Positions 16,689 to 26,079 of a stretch of DNA of 64,000 nt are shown here, piece after piece. The notes under the pieces were generated by a model. The model did not search any database. It had not been told where the DNA came from and was given only the letters and a program-made list of their open reading frames with translations. A program made the translations under genes and the position numbers. Each line of letters begins with the position of its first letter. Within the stretch, counting starts at the first letter, position 1. The DNA is from a virus, in the IMG/VR virus record IMGVR_UViG_3300032323_001214, positions 185,607-249,606 of that record; one strand, 5' to 3'.

Positions 16689-19298
16689 ATGGATTTCAAA
16701 AGTTTATTATCACAACTAGACCAGTTGAACGAAGCAGAAAGTACAGTACATAAAGGTACGTATGGTACAAGTTATGGCAAAGAAGATGTTCGTGACCAGT
16801 ATGGTCATAAAATCGGCAAACAAGATAAAGGCGCTGAAACGAAAAAAGATGCACCTAAGAAAGGTCGCGGCCGCCCTAAGAAAGGTGCTGATGATTCCGG
16901 TGAAGTTAAGAGTTATGACTTCAGTGCATTTGGTATTAACAAAGGCAAAGATGTTAAATTACCAGCACATGACAAAAAGAAAACTACTAAACATAGTTTG
17001 AAAGAATATCTTGACCAATTAGAAAGTGCATTGAACGAAGCTGAACAGATTCAAATCAAACCAGCAAGTCAAATGCCTAAAAAGCCTGGTCAAACATCAC
17101 AGCCTGGTCAACAACAAGGTCAGCAAGCACAGAACACACACGTTATTTCCCAGGGTGATAAGACATTAGGTACAGTTAATAACCCACAATTAGCACAACA
17201 GATTAAACAATCTATTGGCAAAGGTGAAATGACTTTGATGCCTGACCAACAAATGAAAGAAGGCGCTGGATACGATGGTTCAGAGCCATTGGATCTCAGC
17301 AAGAATCCATCTGTTAAGGATGTGTTCAAACGTGCTTTGTATATCTATGATTTCGAAGGCTACGGCAACAACATGGACTACAGCGAAGATGATGCTATTG
17401 ACCAGTATGTTGCTAAAAACTTTGGTCTAGATGTACTGGATCAATTGACTAATGCAAGAACTCAAAGTTACTTTGGTAGAGCCGACGGCAAAGGACCCGG
17501 CGGTGGTGGCAGAACTAGCAACCTAGGCACATCCAGTGCTCCAGGTGGTAACTTCCGCACAACTAAGGCTGGTGTAATGAACAAGCAAGATGCTAAGACC
17601 ATGAAAAGTCGTGTAGCTGACAGATTAGGACGTCACCCTGAACCAAATTTACCAGAAGGAGATATCGGTAAACATAACAATGCCACTACAGGTTTTGATG
17701 CATTAGTTAAAAAACTAACACCTAAATATGGTGTTGAAGCCGCAAAGCGTATTGCTGGTGCTCAGTTAAAGAAAATACGTGAAGCAGATATGCCACCTAA
17801 TGATAGTTTAGCTAGTCCGTTGTCTTTAGAAGAGGGCAAGAAGACTATTAAGAAAGATGACAAAGCTGAAAAAGCTGGTAAAAAAGTTACTAAAGACTTA
17901 GAATACGATATGAATCATAAAGGTAAAGATGATGCTAAAGCTGAAAAAGCTGGCAAAAAAGTTACTAAAGACATTGAGTATGATGAGAAGAAAAAAGTCA
18001 AAGAAGATAAAAAGCCTGACGCAAACAAAAATGGTATTCCTGACTATGCTGAAGACGGCAAAGGCAAAAACGATTTGAAGAAAAAGAAAGTTAAAGAAGG
18101 TATGGATCATAGACTAAAGGCAGCCCGCCATATGGGTAAAGCACATGCTCTTACTAAAGAAGGCTATAATTGCCGTTACGATGACATGGAAGAATCAAGA
18201 CAATATCATGAAGGCTACAAAGAAGGTCTAGATGAGTGCTATGGTCAAATGCCAGTACAAGGTTATGTTGGTGAAGCAAATCCTCCAGCAACAGTTCCTG
18301 GCATGGCAAATCAAGCTATGCGTGAGCCTGCTATGGAAGACGATATGTACGAAATGGATAAGACCGCGTACATGAAGCAACAAGCAATGAAGACTCCAGG
18401 TGACACATTTAAGGCATTTGGTCAAACTTTCAAAGATAAAGAAGTATTAGAAAGTCCATTCGCTTTTGAAGCATTAGAGCAACAACTAAATGCATTACTA
18501 GAAAGTAAAGAAGAAGTTGCTGAAGGCATGACTGTTTCTATCAGTAAAGGTCAACAAGGTTCACCTGATTCAGTAACTGTATCAGCACAAGACAGTGAAG
18601 CCGATCAGTTGTTATCAGTAATCAAGCAAGCCGGTTTAGGCTTGTTTGGTGGCGAAGAAACAAATGGTTATGGTGCCACACAAGGTGATGCCCCACAACA
18701 TGGTGGTTTAGATGTTGTTGGTGACCATGACGGTATGATGGCATTGATTAAGAAAGTTACAGGCGGCGAAGCAGGTAACGGCGACTACGCTGACGAAGAA
18801 GGTCATGACGACCATGATCATAATGAGCCATGTGAAACATGCGGTTCTAGTGATTGCGGATGCGATGATAAAGAAATGGTTGGTGAAGTAGAATCAGAAG
18901 ACCAAATGGAATATGAAGTCGCTGAAGAAATCGATCCTAATAACAGCGACGAAGCGAATGAAGTCAACAGTGACGCTGTTCGTGATGCTGCTCTTGCAAC
19001 TGCTGCCAGCACAAACGAAGAAGAAATTCATGAAGACGAGGCTGAAGCTGAAGCAGAAAATGCTGAAGTTGATTTGAATGAGTGGGCTAATGACGCCGGT
19101 AAAAACGGCACAGACACATCATTTGAACAAGATATTGACTTTATGACTAAAGTTATTTCTGGTGGATTGAACAAGCAGAAGTCTACAGGACAATCTACGA
19201 TCCCAGTAGTATCAACTCAATTAAATCGTTTAGGCAATCCTATGCAAGAATCAGTTGATTTGCTTCACGATTGGAAGAAACTAAGCGGTATTAAGTAA
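16689..19298 (+). CDS. Large modular internal-protein candidate (AT-hook, Ca-loop, Cys cluster)
   Basis: 869 aa, very charged. N-terminus MDFKSLLSQLDQLNEAEST ends in L-N-E|A, and similar sites recur (SLKEYLDQLESALNE|AEQ, LEQQLNALLE|SKEEVAE|GM). An AT-hook, KKGRGRPKKG, is at about residues 57-66. A repeated Lys-rich module AEKAGKKVTKD occurs twice near residues 397-430. DANKNGIPDYAEDGKG near 445 is a DxNxNGIxDxxE calcium loop. A His/Cys cluster HDDHDHNEPCETCGSSDCGC is near 705. This looks like a head-packaged DNA-binding polyprotein to be cut by the prohead protease. Shine-Dalgarno AAAGGA precedes the ATG; a terminator follows. Confidence 0.75.
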   Translation: MDFKSLLSQLDQLNEAESTVHKGTYGTSYGKEDVRDQYGHKIGKQDKGAETKKDAPKKGRGRPKKGADDSGEVKSYDFSAFGINKGKDVKLPAHDKKKTTKHSLKEYLDQLESALNEAEQIQIKPASQMPKKPGQTSQPGQQQGQQAQNTHVISQGDKTLGTVNNPQLAQQIKQSIGKGEMTLMPDQQMKEGAGYDGSEPLDLSKNPSVKDVFKRALYIYDFEGYGNNMDYSEDDAIDQYVAKNFGLDVLDQLTNARTQSYFGRADGKGPGGGGRTSNLGTSSAPGGNFRTTKAGVMNKQDAKTMKSRVADRLGRHPEPNLPEGDIGKHNNATTGFDALVKKLTPKYGVEAAKRIAGAQLKKIREADMPPNDSLASPLSLEEGKKTIKKDDKAEKAGKKVTKDLEYDMNHKGKDDAKAEKAGKKVTKDIEYDEKKKVKEDKKPDANKNGIPDYAEDGKGKNDLKKKKVKEGMDHRLKAARHMGKAHALTKEGYNCRYDDMEESRQYHEGYKEGLDECYGQMPVQGYVGEANPPATVPGMANQAMREPAMEDDMYEMDKTAYMKQQAMKTPGDTFKAFGQTFKDKEVLESPFAFEALEQQLNALLESKEEVAEGMTVSISKGQQGSPDSVTVSAQDSEADQLLSVIKQAGLGLFGGEETNGYGATQGDAPQHGGLDVVGDHDGMMALIKKVTGGEAGNGDYADEEGHDDHDHNEPCETCGSSDCGCDDKEMVGEVESEDQMEYEVAEEIDPNNSDEANEVNSDAVRDAALATAASTNEEEIHEDEAEAEAENAEVDLNEWANDAGKNGTDTSFEQDIDFMTKVISGGLNKQKSTGQSTIPVVSTQLNRLGNPMQESVDLLHDWKKLSGIK

Positions 19299-19312
19299 TA
19301 TTATACTGTATA

Positions 19313-19340
19313 AAATACCCGACTAGTCGGGTATTTTTTT
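19313..19340 (+). terminator. Intrinsic terminator
   Basis: Long perfect inverted repeat AAATACCCGAC/GTCGGGTATTT (central CTAG) ending in a seven-T run, after the 869-aa gene. Confidence 0.9.
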
Positions 19341-19364
19341 GGCTATCGCCTTTGTAAAAAGAAC

Positions 19365-19372
19365 GATAAATA
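19365..19372 (+). promoter_or_regulatory. T4-type late promoter for GIY-YIG gene
   Basis: GATAAATA 18 bp before the ATG at 19391; AAGG at 19379-19382 serves as weak Shine-Dalgarno. Unlike the other two endonuclease genes with a late promoter, no conserved hairpin leader is present. Confidence 0.7.
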
Positions 19373-19390
19373 CTAGATAAGGTGATTTTT

Positions 19391-19954
19391 ATGTTTTATG
19401 TATATGCGTATTTGAGAGAAGATGGTAGTCCTTATTACATAGGAAAAGGAAAGAACAATCGTGCTTGGAAAAAAGGGAAGGGAGAAATCTCCCCACCTAA
19501 AGATATTTCTATGATAGTTATCATGGAAACTGGTTTGTCTGAATTGGGCGCACTAGCTATAGAAAGAAGAATGATTAAGTGGTATGGTAGAAAAGATTTA
19601 GGAACAGGAATTCTTCATAATAAGACAGAAGGCGGTGACGGAGTTTCAGGTGCTCGACAAACAAAAGAACATATACAAAAGCGTATAATTTCAAGTAAAG
19701 GAAAACCGATGGGCATGACGGGCAAGAAACATACAGCAGAATCCAATCACAAAAGAAGTGTTGCTATGTTAGGAAAAAATATCGGGCCACAATCAGCAGA
19801 ACACCGCCTTGCTAGTGGGTTAGCTAAAAGGGGAATGAAATATAAACCACAAGAAATTCTACAATGTTCTTATTGTAATAAATTAGGTGGCGCCGCAAAT
19901 ATGAAAAGATATCATATGGAAAATTGTAAATTAATAAAAGAGGAATATGTATGA
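19391..19954 (+). CDS. GIY-YIG homing endonuclease
   Basis: 187 aa from the ATG at 19391; an upstream GTG at 19382 would overlap the AAGG site. The catalytic domain is visible as [19 protein letters not shown] (GIY-YIG variant YVY...YYIGKG), then Arg in NNRAWKK, and Glu in [14 protein letters not shown]. The C-terminal half holds NUMOD-type repeats ([18 protein letters not shown]) and a possible zinc finger (CSYCNKLGG...H..NC). It is a clear paralogue of the enzyme at 38778-39311. It precedes the fibre gene with a 4-nt overlap, so it was probably inserted between tail genes. Confidence 0.88.
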   Translation: MFYVYAYLREDGSPYYIGKGKNNRAWKKGKGEISPPKDISMIVIMETGLSELGALAIERRMIKWYGRKDLGTGILHNKTEGGDGVSGARQTKEHIQKRIISSKGKPMGMTGKKHTAESNHKRSVAMLGKNIGPQSAEHRLASGLAKRGMKYKPQEILQCSYCNKLGGAANMKRYHMENCKLIKEEYV

Positions 19955-22923
19955 GCCAACAAAATATTGACTTTGGTACATTTCCTGATGATCCTGATGC
20001 CGATGCTATAAGAACAGCGTTTCAAAAAGTACAGAATAATTTCAGTGAATTATACACAGTTACATCGGATTCATCAGTAACGTCAGTAAACAGATCCTCA
20101 GGTTCTGGAATAACAGTTAACGCTCCTACGGGAAATGTAGTAGTTAGTGCAAACGTGTATAGGGTAGAAGTTTCTACATCTACACTAAGTATAGGTATAG
20201 GTGCAAACAATTTGCCATCCCCTGCACTATATACGTCCGGTTCACAAACACTAGTTATTGACTTACCGGCTAATATTACAACAAATAATCTTACAACTAT
20301 AGGTAATGCAAATATCGGTGGATATGCAAATGTGTTAGGTAATGTCACTGGTGGTAATTTAAACACAAGTGGTGTAGTGTCTGCTACAGGTAACATAACT
20401 GGTGGTAATTTAAACACAAGTGGTGTCGTGTCTGCTATTGGTAATATTACTGGCGGAAACCTAACAACCGTCGGGGCATTAAGTGTGACCGGTAACGCTA
20501 ACGTAGGAAACATAGGTGCTACTACTGGTGTATTTACAGGAAATATAACTTCTCTTAATGCAAATTTGGGCAATTCTGTATCAGCAAACTATTTTGTAGG
20601 TGATGGTAGTTTATTAACAAACGTCATCCCTACTGCAGGCCCTGTAATTTCAAATGGTACAAGTTATGTTAATGTGGCAACATCCGGTGGCAATATTGTA
20701 TCTAATGTTGCAGGAGCTACAATTTTAACGTTATCTGCATCTGGTTCAAATTTAACAGGCTATTCCAATGTAACAGGTAATATATCTGCATCCAATGCAA
20801 GCTTGGGTAATTCAGTAACTGCAAATTATTTTTTAGGAAATCTTTATGGTGCAGCCAACACTGCGGCAACGGTAACGTCGGCTACACAATCTAATATAAC
20901 AAGCGTTGGTACATTAACATCATTAGGTGTTAATGGAACTATTACTGCTGTTGCCGTCACTGCTAATACAGGTATATTTACTGGTAATGGTAGTGGATTG
21001 AGTGCAATAGCAGGTGCTAATGTTTTGGGGTTTGTTTCAAACGCTAATGTTGCTAATACTGCATATGCTGTAGCAGGTGCTAACGTTAGTGGTCAAGTAG
21101 GCTTTGCCGCAACAGCGAATGCTGTAGCAGGAGCCAATGTAAGTGGTGAAGTAAGCTTTGCCGCAACAGCGAATGCTGTAGCAGGAGCCAATGTAAGTGG
21201 TACTGTTGCTAATGCATCCCATTCAGCTACTGCAAACACTGTAACAACTGCGGCACAACCCAACATCACTAGTACAGGCACATTAATAAGTCTAGATGTT
21301 ACCGGAAACGTAACTGCGGGTAATATATATGCTAACGCAGGTACTATTGGTGCTAATCTGTTAACAGGTACATTAACAACTAATATCCAACCAAACATTA
21401 CACAAGTAGGAACACTAGTAGCACTAAACGTTACCGGTAATGCTGTAGTAGGAAATGTATATGCAAATAGTGGTACTATACAAGCAAACAATTTTGTAGG
21501 TAATGGTGCTGGACTAACAAATATATCAGTGAGTGCGGGAAGTTATATTGAAAACGGCAGTAGCAATATTTCTATTTCTGCGAATAGTAATGCATCATTT
21601 AATATTGCAGGTAACGCAAATGTTATGGTAGTTACTGATACTGGTGCAAACATTAATGGTTATGCTAATGTGTCAGGGAATATTACCGCAGGTAATGTAA
21701 CTGCTACTGGATTAACAGGCGCACTAATAACATCAACTCAATCTAATGTAACATCACTGGGCACACTAACTGGTTTAACAGTAAATGGTATAAGTAATCT
21801 AGGTCCTAATAGCAACGTCACCATTACAGGTGGCGTAGCAAATGCATTCTTGAAAACCAATGGTAGTGGAAGTTTGTCATGGGATACTGCTACATTAGTA
21901 CCGGCTCAAGGGTCCAATACACAAGTTATATTCAATGATGGTGGTTCTACATATGCTGGAAATGCAAATCTAGCATTCAATAAGACAACTGGTGCATTAA
22001 CAGTAGGTGGAAACGTAAACGCAGGAAATGTATCAGGCGGAAATACGGTTACCGCAAACTTTTTACAAGGTGTAATAACCACTGCTTCACAACCCAATAT
22101 AACTGAAGTAGGTTCATTGGGTTATTTAATTGTGTCAGGTAACTTAAATGCAGGCAATATAGTTGGTAATGGTAGTAATCTAACTGAATTGAATGCAAAT
22201 AATATATCAAGTGGTACCTTAGCACAAGCAAGACTTGCAAATAGTTCTCTTACTATTAATGGTTCTAGTATATCATTGGGTGGTTCCGGTACTGTAACCG
22301 CTAACACTACTCAAACATTGACTCTAGGTTCATTCTTAACTGGGACAAGTTTCAACGGTGGCACCGCAGTAACAGCCGCTGTAGATGCTACATCGGCAAA
22401 TACAGCAAGTAAAGTTGTTGCACGTGATTCAAGTGGTAACTTTAGTGCAGGTACAATTACAGCAACATTAAGTGGTGCGGCAACAAGTGCTACTACGGCG
22501 GGTACTGTAACAACAGCAGCACAACCTAACATTACTAGTGTTGGCACTCTATCAAGTTTAGCAGTAACCGGTAACGTTACAATGGCTAATAGTGTTGCAT
22601 CAACATTTACCATAACAGGTGTTACTACAGGTATTACTGCGGCTGGCACTGTTCAAGCAAACGCAACTGCCTTGACTAGAGCAATGAACGTTGTATCAAC
22701 TGTACCATCAGGTACTGGTGTAATATTACCTACAGCAGTTGCAGGTATGGTGGTCTACATTACAAATACTAATGCAAACAGTGTATTCGTTTACCCAGGA
22801 TCAGGTGCACAAATCAATTTGTTAGGAACTAACAATGCGTTCTCTCTTACTTCAAACGCAACAATAACATTTATAGCGCCTACAACAACTCAATGGTACA
22901 CACCAAGTGCCACATATGTATAA
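19951..22923 (+). CDS. Repetitive virion fibre protein
   Basis: 990 aa. N-terminus [27 protein letters not shown] is a head of the type shared by tail-associated proteins of aquatic T4-like phages. The body is Asn/Gly/Thr/Val-rich with many [11 protein letters not shown]- and AVAGANVSG-type repeats, suggesting a long beta-helical trimeric fibre. The C-terminus (about residues 890-990; [20 protein letters not shown], then [16 protein letters not shown]) forms a compact tip-like domain. It starts 1-4 nt inside the GIY-YIG gene end and is followed by the endolysin gene. Receptor binding is inferred from its architecture. Confidence 0.8.
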   Translation: MSQQNIDFGTFPDDPDADAIRTAFQKVQNNFSELYTVTSDSSVTSVNRSSGSGITVNAPTGNVVVSANVYRVEVSTSTLSIGIGANNLPSPALYTSGSQTLVIDLPANITTNNLTTIGNANIGGYANVLGNVTGGNLNTSGVVSATGNITGGNLNTSGVVSAIGNITGGNLTTVGALSVTGNANVGNIGATTGVFTGNITSLNANLGNSVSANYFVGDGSLLTNVIPTAGPVISNGTSYVNVATSGGNIVSNVAGATILTLSASGSNLTGYSNVTGNISASNASLGNSVTANYFLGNLYGAANTAATVTSATQSNITSVGTLTSLGVNGTITAVAVTANTGIFTGNGSGLSAIAGANVLGFVSNANVANTAYAVAGANVSGQVGFAATANAVAGANVSGEVSFAATANAVAGANVSGTVANASHSATANTVTTAAQPNITSTGTLISLDVTGNVTAGNIYANAGTIGANLLTGTLTTNIQPNITQVGTLVALNVTGNAVVGNVYANSGTIQANNFVGNGAGLTNISVSAGSYIENGSSNISISANSNASFNIAGNANVMVVTDTGANINGYANVSGNITAGNVTATGLTGALITSTQSNVTSLGTLTGLTVNGISNLGPNSNVTITGGVANAFLKTNGSGSLSWDTATLVPAQGSNTQVIFNDGGSTYAGNANLAFNKTTGALTVGGNVNAGNVSGGNTVTANFLQGVITTASQPNITEVGSLGYLIVSGNLNAGNIVGNGSNLTELNANNISSGTLAQARLANSSLTINGSSISLGGSGTVTANTTQTLTLGSFLTGTSFNGGTAVTAAVDATSANTASKVVARDSSGNFSAGTITATLSGAATSATTAGTVTTAAQPNITSVGTLSSLAVTGNVTMANSVASTFTITGVTTGITAAGTVQANATALTRAMNVVSTVPSGTGVILPTAVAGMVVYITNTNANSVFVYPGSGAQINLLGTNNAFSLTSNATITFIAPTTTQWYTPSATYV
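20338..20465 (+). repeat. 51-bp in-frame tandem repeat in fibre gene
   Basis: Two near-identical 51-bp units (20338-20388 and 20389-20439) and a partial third, each coding 17 residues ([15 protein letters not shown]). In-phase length keeps the reading frame; probably repeat-number variation of a fibre shaft. Confidence 0.85.
21067..21200 (+). repeat. 54-bp in-frame tandem repeat in fibre gene
   Basis: Units at 21067-21120, 21121-21174 and a partial third from 21175, each coding [16 protein letters not shown] (18 residues). The second and third units are almost identical at DNA level, indicating recent duplication. Confidence 0.85.
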
Positions 22924-22932
22924 GGAAATCAA

Positions 22933-23556
22933 ATGGTAACTATAGAATTATTAACAGCAATATGCCCAAAGACAAAACGCTCTATCTTAGAGGGTTATAT
23001 TGAGCCACTAAACACAGTAGCAGAATACTATGAGATGTTTGAGAATCCACGTAGAGTCGCAGGTTTCTTAGCACAGATTGCACACGAAAGCGGTGGCTTT
23101 ACTGCTGTAGTTGAAAATTTAAACTACAGTGCTAAAGGATTACTGGGAACATTTAAAAAATACTTTCCTACAGAAGAACTAGCAAAACAATATGAACGCA
23201 AACCAGAAATGATTGCAAATCGTGTTTATGCCAATCGTATGAAGAATGGTGATGAGAATAGTGGTGATGGATTTAGATTTAGAGGCCGTGGATTAATTCA
23301 ATTGACCGGTCGTGATAACTATACACGTTTTGCAGAAGCATTAGATATGAGTATTGAAGATACTGTAAAATATCTAGAAACACCAAATGGTGCTGTTGCT
23401 AGTGCTGGTTGGTTCTGGGACAACAATAAACTAAATCAGTTCTGTGATAAGGATGATTTTATTACATTAACAAAACGTATTAATGGCGGTACAATTGGTT
23501 TAGCAGATAGACAACATCATTATCACTTGGCATTACAACAATTAGGCGCACACTAA
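22933..23556 (+). CDS. Endolysin, glycoside hydrolase family 19
   Basis: 207 aa, a single GH19 (chitinase/lysozyme-like) domain that cleaves peptidoglycan glycan strands. The catalytic Glu lies in AQIAHESGGFTAVVENLNY (about residue 52), and the family signature FRGRGLIQLTGRDNY is at about 115-130. It has no signal peptide, so it would need the holin encoded at 34266-34886 for release; alternatively, being among the tail genes, it may be a virion-associated lysin. AAGGAAATCAA precedes the ATG. Confidence 0.92.
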   Translation: MVTIELLTAICPKTKRSILEGYIEPLNTVAEYYEMFENPRRVAGFLAQIAHESGGFTAVVENLNYSAKGLLGTFKKYFPTEELAKQYERKPEMIANRVYANRMKNGDENSGDGFRFRGRGLIQLTGRDNYTRFAEALDMSIEDTVKYLETPNGAVASAGWFWDNNKLNQFCDKDDFITLTKRINGGTIGLADRQHHYHLALQQLGAH

Positions 23557-23557
23557 T

Positions 23558-26050
23558 ATGGCACAACCGATTTGGAACACCTCAGCAGGAAGTTTAGGTT
23601 CGTATCCTAGTCAAATAGCAATGGCTATTCAATTATCTGCTTCTGCGGTATTACCGGCAACATCGGTGCAATATGCTTTGTTAAGCGGTACACTTCCTTC
23701 TGGTATATCAATTGATTCTGAAGGACTTATATACGGAACGCCAACGTTAGTAACACAAGACACAGTAACAACATTCACTGTGCGAGTTACTGATAATCTA
23801 TCTAACATACGTGATAGAACATTTTCTATTAATGTGTCCGGAACTGCTATTCCCCAATTTGTGACCCCAGAAGGCAATATATTAACAACACAGGATAGCA
23901 TCTGGATAGATTTACCTATTGCATACTCGAATCCAGAATCATCGAACCCAGTTATAATTGAAGTTCGTGAAGGAACATTACCACCGGGTTTAGAAATTAA
24001 TGAAGAGGGTATAATTAGGGGTTATGCACAGCCACCTTTAGTTAACATTACATTAAGCCCGGTTACAACAAATGCAACATTAACTCAGAGTGGAACTAAT
24101 TTAATTACATGTACTAGTACTAATTCTTTTACAGTAGGTAGACCTGTTGTATTTTCAGGTGCCACTTTTGGTGATATTGCAGAAGGAACTACCTACTATA
24201 TTAAAACAATAAACAGTACAACTACATTTACTATTACAACAACTCAAAATGGTTCAGTATTTCCTTTAGTGAATGCATCAGGATCTATGGGTGTAACATT
24301 ACCTGCAATATCTCAAGGTGCCCCTACTATCAGAACATATTCATTTACACTGAGACTATTCAGTCCGTTGGGTAGCGATATTGCATCATATTCAATGACT
24401 GTAGTAAATCAAAACACACCGGTGGGTCAAGGCGGCCCGGGCAAGTTACAAAATACTAGAATACCTACTATTTTAAATACAAGACCATTGACTTATAATC
24501 TCAATGATACTGATCCATACTATGGATATTATATTTTACCACCAGTGAGTCCTACAGTTAGCGCACCATTAGGGACATTCATAAGTGGTGATTATTTTGC
24601 ATTTAAAGTAATCGGTTATGACTTTGATGGTAATGTCTTATCTTATTCTTTTTCAGGCTTACCAAGTGAACTTACAGGTGATATTAATACTGGCTGGATT
24701 ACCGGCACTCCCACATTGACTACTCCTGGCATTAGCAATTATAGTTTTAGAGTTACTGTTTGGAAAGCAAGTAACCCTACTATTACTACACAGAATTTTA
24801 ATTTCACTTTTAATCTAAGCAAAGAAATAACAGGTAATATTATTTGGAACACCTTATCTGACTTGGGAACTATATTTAACGGTACTATTAGTACATTAGG
24901 TGTGAGTGCCACGTCCGATGTTCCTTTATCGTATAGAATCACTAGTGGGGCGTTGCCTCCTAATCTTACATTACTAGAAAATGGTCAAGTAACAGGACGT
25001 GTTGCAGACCAACCCACATCAACATTTTTAGAACAAAATGACTCTACTGAATTTACTTTTACTATACAAGCGTATTCGAATGAATATCCAATAGTGGAAT
25101 CTAGTAAAACATTTACACTAACTGTGTTGCAGGAATATAGTCAGCCTACGGATACATTATATATTAAAGCGACACCTAGTATATCTGATAGACAGTTACT
25201 AGAAACATTGTTATTGAACAACACAATCATTCCGGAAAATTATTTGTTCAGACCAAATGATGTGTATTTTGGAAAAGCTACAAGTGTTGTATATGAACAT
25301 GCATACGGTATATATTCTAATTCAATACAAGAATATCTATTAGCAGTTACACAAAATCACTATTGGAGAAATATCACATTAGGTGAAATTAAAACTGCTG
25401 TAGCAAAAAACAGTGCTGGAGAAATTGTGTACGAAGTAGTATACAGTGAAGTTATAGACAATTTAGTTAATCCTGCAGGTACAAGTGTGAGTCAAGAGAT
25501 TGTCTGGCCGCGTGATATTGATTTAAATTTAGGTCCATGGTATACAAGTATAACTGACATTTATACAAGTTATGCGAATGTATTAGGACAAGAGTACTAT
25601 ACTAGTTTGAGTTCAGGTACCGCTAGATATCTATACCCAAACAGTTTATTCAATATGCGTAATCGGGTAGCACAAGTATTGGGTCAAGAGTTTGACAGCA
25701 GATTATTACCATTGTGGATGACAAGCCAGCAAAGTAATGGTAGCACATTGGGTTACACACAAGCTTGGGTAATTGCATATACAAAACCAGGATATGCTGA
25801 AACTATTAAGAACAATATTAATACACTTTGGGTAGACCAATTTGGTAATAATTATAGACTAAATCAAATTAATTTCAACATCGATAGATTTACTGTAGAC
25901 AAGAGTGCAACATATAACTATGATACAAACACTCAACCAGCATCTTGGACTGGATTACCTAGCGGTACACCTGTCCCCTCTCCATTGGATAGTAAAGATT
26001 TCTATGTGTTATTCCCGAGACAAACAATTTTACCCGACGAGTCTCAGTAA
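23558..26050 (+). CDS. Tail fibre / adhesin with Ig-like (He_PIG) repeats
   Basis: 830 aa. At least three putative Ig domains of the He_PIG/cadherin-like class are seen (YALLSGTLPSGISIDSEGLI.GTP; LPPGLEINEEGIIRGY; YRITSGALPPNLTLLENGQV). The central part also has a beta-rich module (VGRPVVFSGATFGDIAEGTTYY) that recurs in the next protein. The last 300 residues are unlike these and may form the attachment or tip domain. It follows the endolysin by 1 nt and is followed by a further fibre-type gene. Adsorption to surface glycans is inferred. Confidence 0.75.
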   Translation: MAQPIWNTSAGSLGSYPSQIAMAIQLSASAVLPATSVQYALLSGTLPSGISIDSEGLIYGTPTLVTQDTVTTFTVRVTDNLSNIRDRTFSINVSGTAIPQFVTPEGNILTTQDSIWIDLPIAYSNPESSNPVIIEVREGTLPPGLEINEEGIIRGYAQPPLVNITLSPVTTNATLTQSGTNLITCTSTNSFTVGRPVVFSGATFGDIAEGTTYYIKTINSTTTFTITTTQNGSVFPLVNASGSMGVTLPAISQGAPTIRTYSFTLRLFSPLGSDIASYSMTVVNQNTPVGQGGPGKLQNTRIPTILNTRPLTYNLNDTDPYYGYYILPPVSPTVSAPLGTFISGDYFAFKVIGYDFDGNVLSYSFSGLPSELTGDINTGWITGTPTLTTPGISNYSFRVTVWKASNPTITTQNFNFTFNLSKEITGNIIWNTLSDLGTIFNGTISTLGVSATSDVPLSYRITSGALPPNLTLLENGQVTGRVADQPTSTFLEQNDSTEFTFTIQAYSNEYPIVESSKTFTLTVLQEYSQPTDTLYIKATPSISDRQLLETLLLNNTIIPENYLFRPNDVYFGKATSVVYEHAYGIYSNSIQEYLLAVTQNHYWRNITLGEIKTAVAKNSAGEIVYEVVYSEVIDNLVNPAGTSVSQEIVWPRDIDLNLGPWYTSITDIYTSYANVLGQEYYTSLSSGTARYLYPNSLFNMRNRVAQVLGQEFDSRLLPLWMTSQQSNGSTLGYTQAWVIAYTKPGYAETIKNNINTLWVDQFGNNYRLNQINFNIDRFTVDKSATYNYDTNTQPASWTGLPSGTPVPSPLDSKDFYVLFPRQTILPDESQ

Positions 26051-26052
26051 TA

Positions 26053-26060
26053 CTAAATAT
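26053..26060 (+). promoter_or_regulatory. Late-promoter variant CTAAATAT
   Basis: A one-step variant of GATAAATA just after the stop codon of the Ig-repeat gene, 19 bp before the ATG at 26080. Confidence 0.45.
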
Positions 26061-26079
26061 ATGACGGAACATTAAAAAT

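Noticed and set aside
21067-21200. 54-bp repeats considered as CRISPR array
   Set aside because: Contiguous units without unique spacers, in frame inside a fibre gene.
21093-21491. Minus-strand 132-aa frame in the fibre gene
   Set aside because: Ala/Thr/Val/Pro-rich antisense of the repetitive fibre coding sequence; same for other minus-strand frames at 20022-20573 and 22311-22649.
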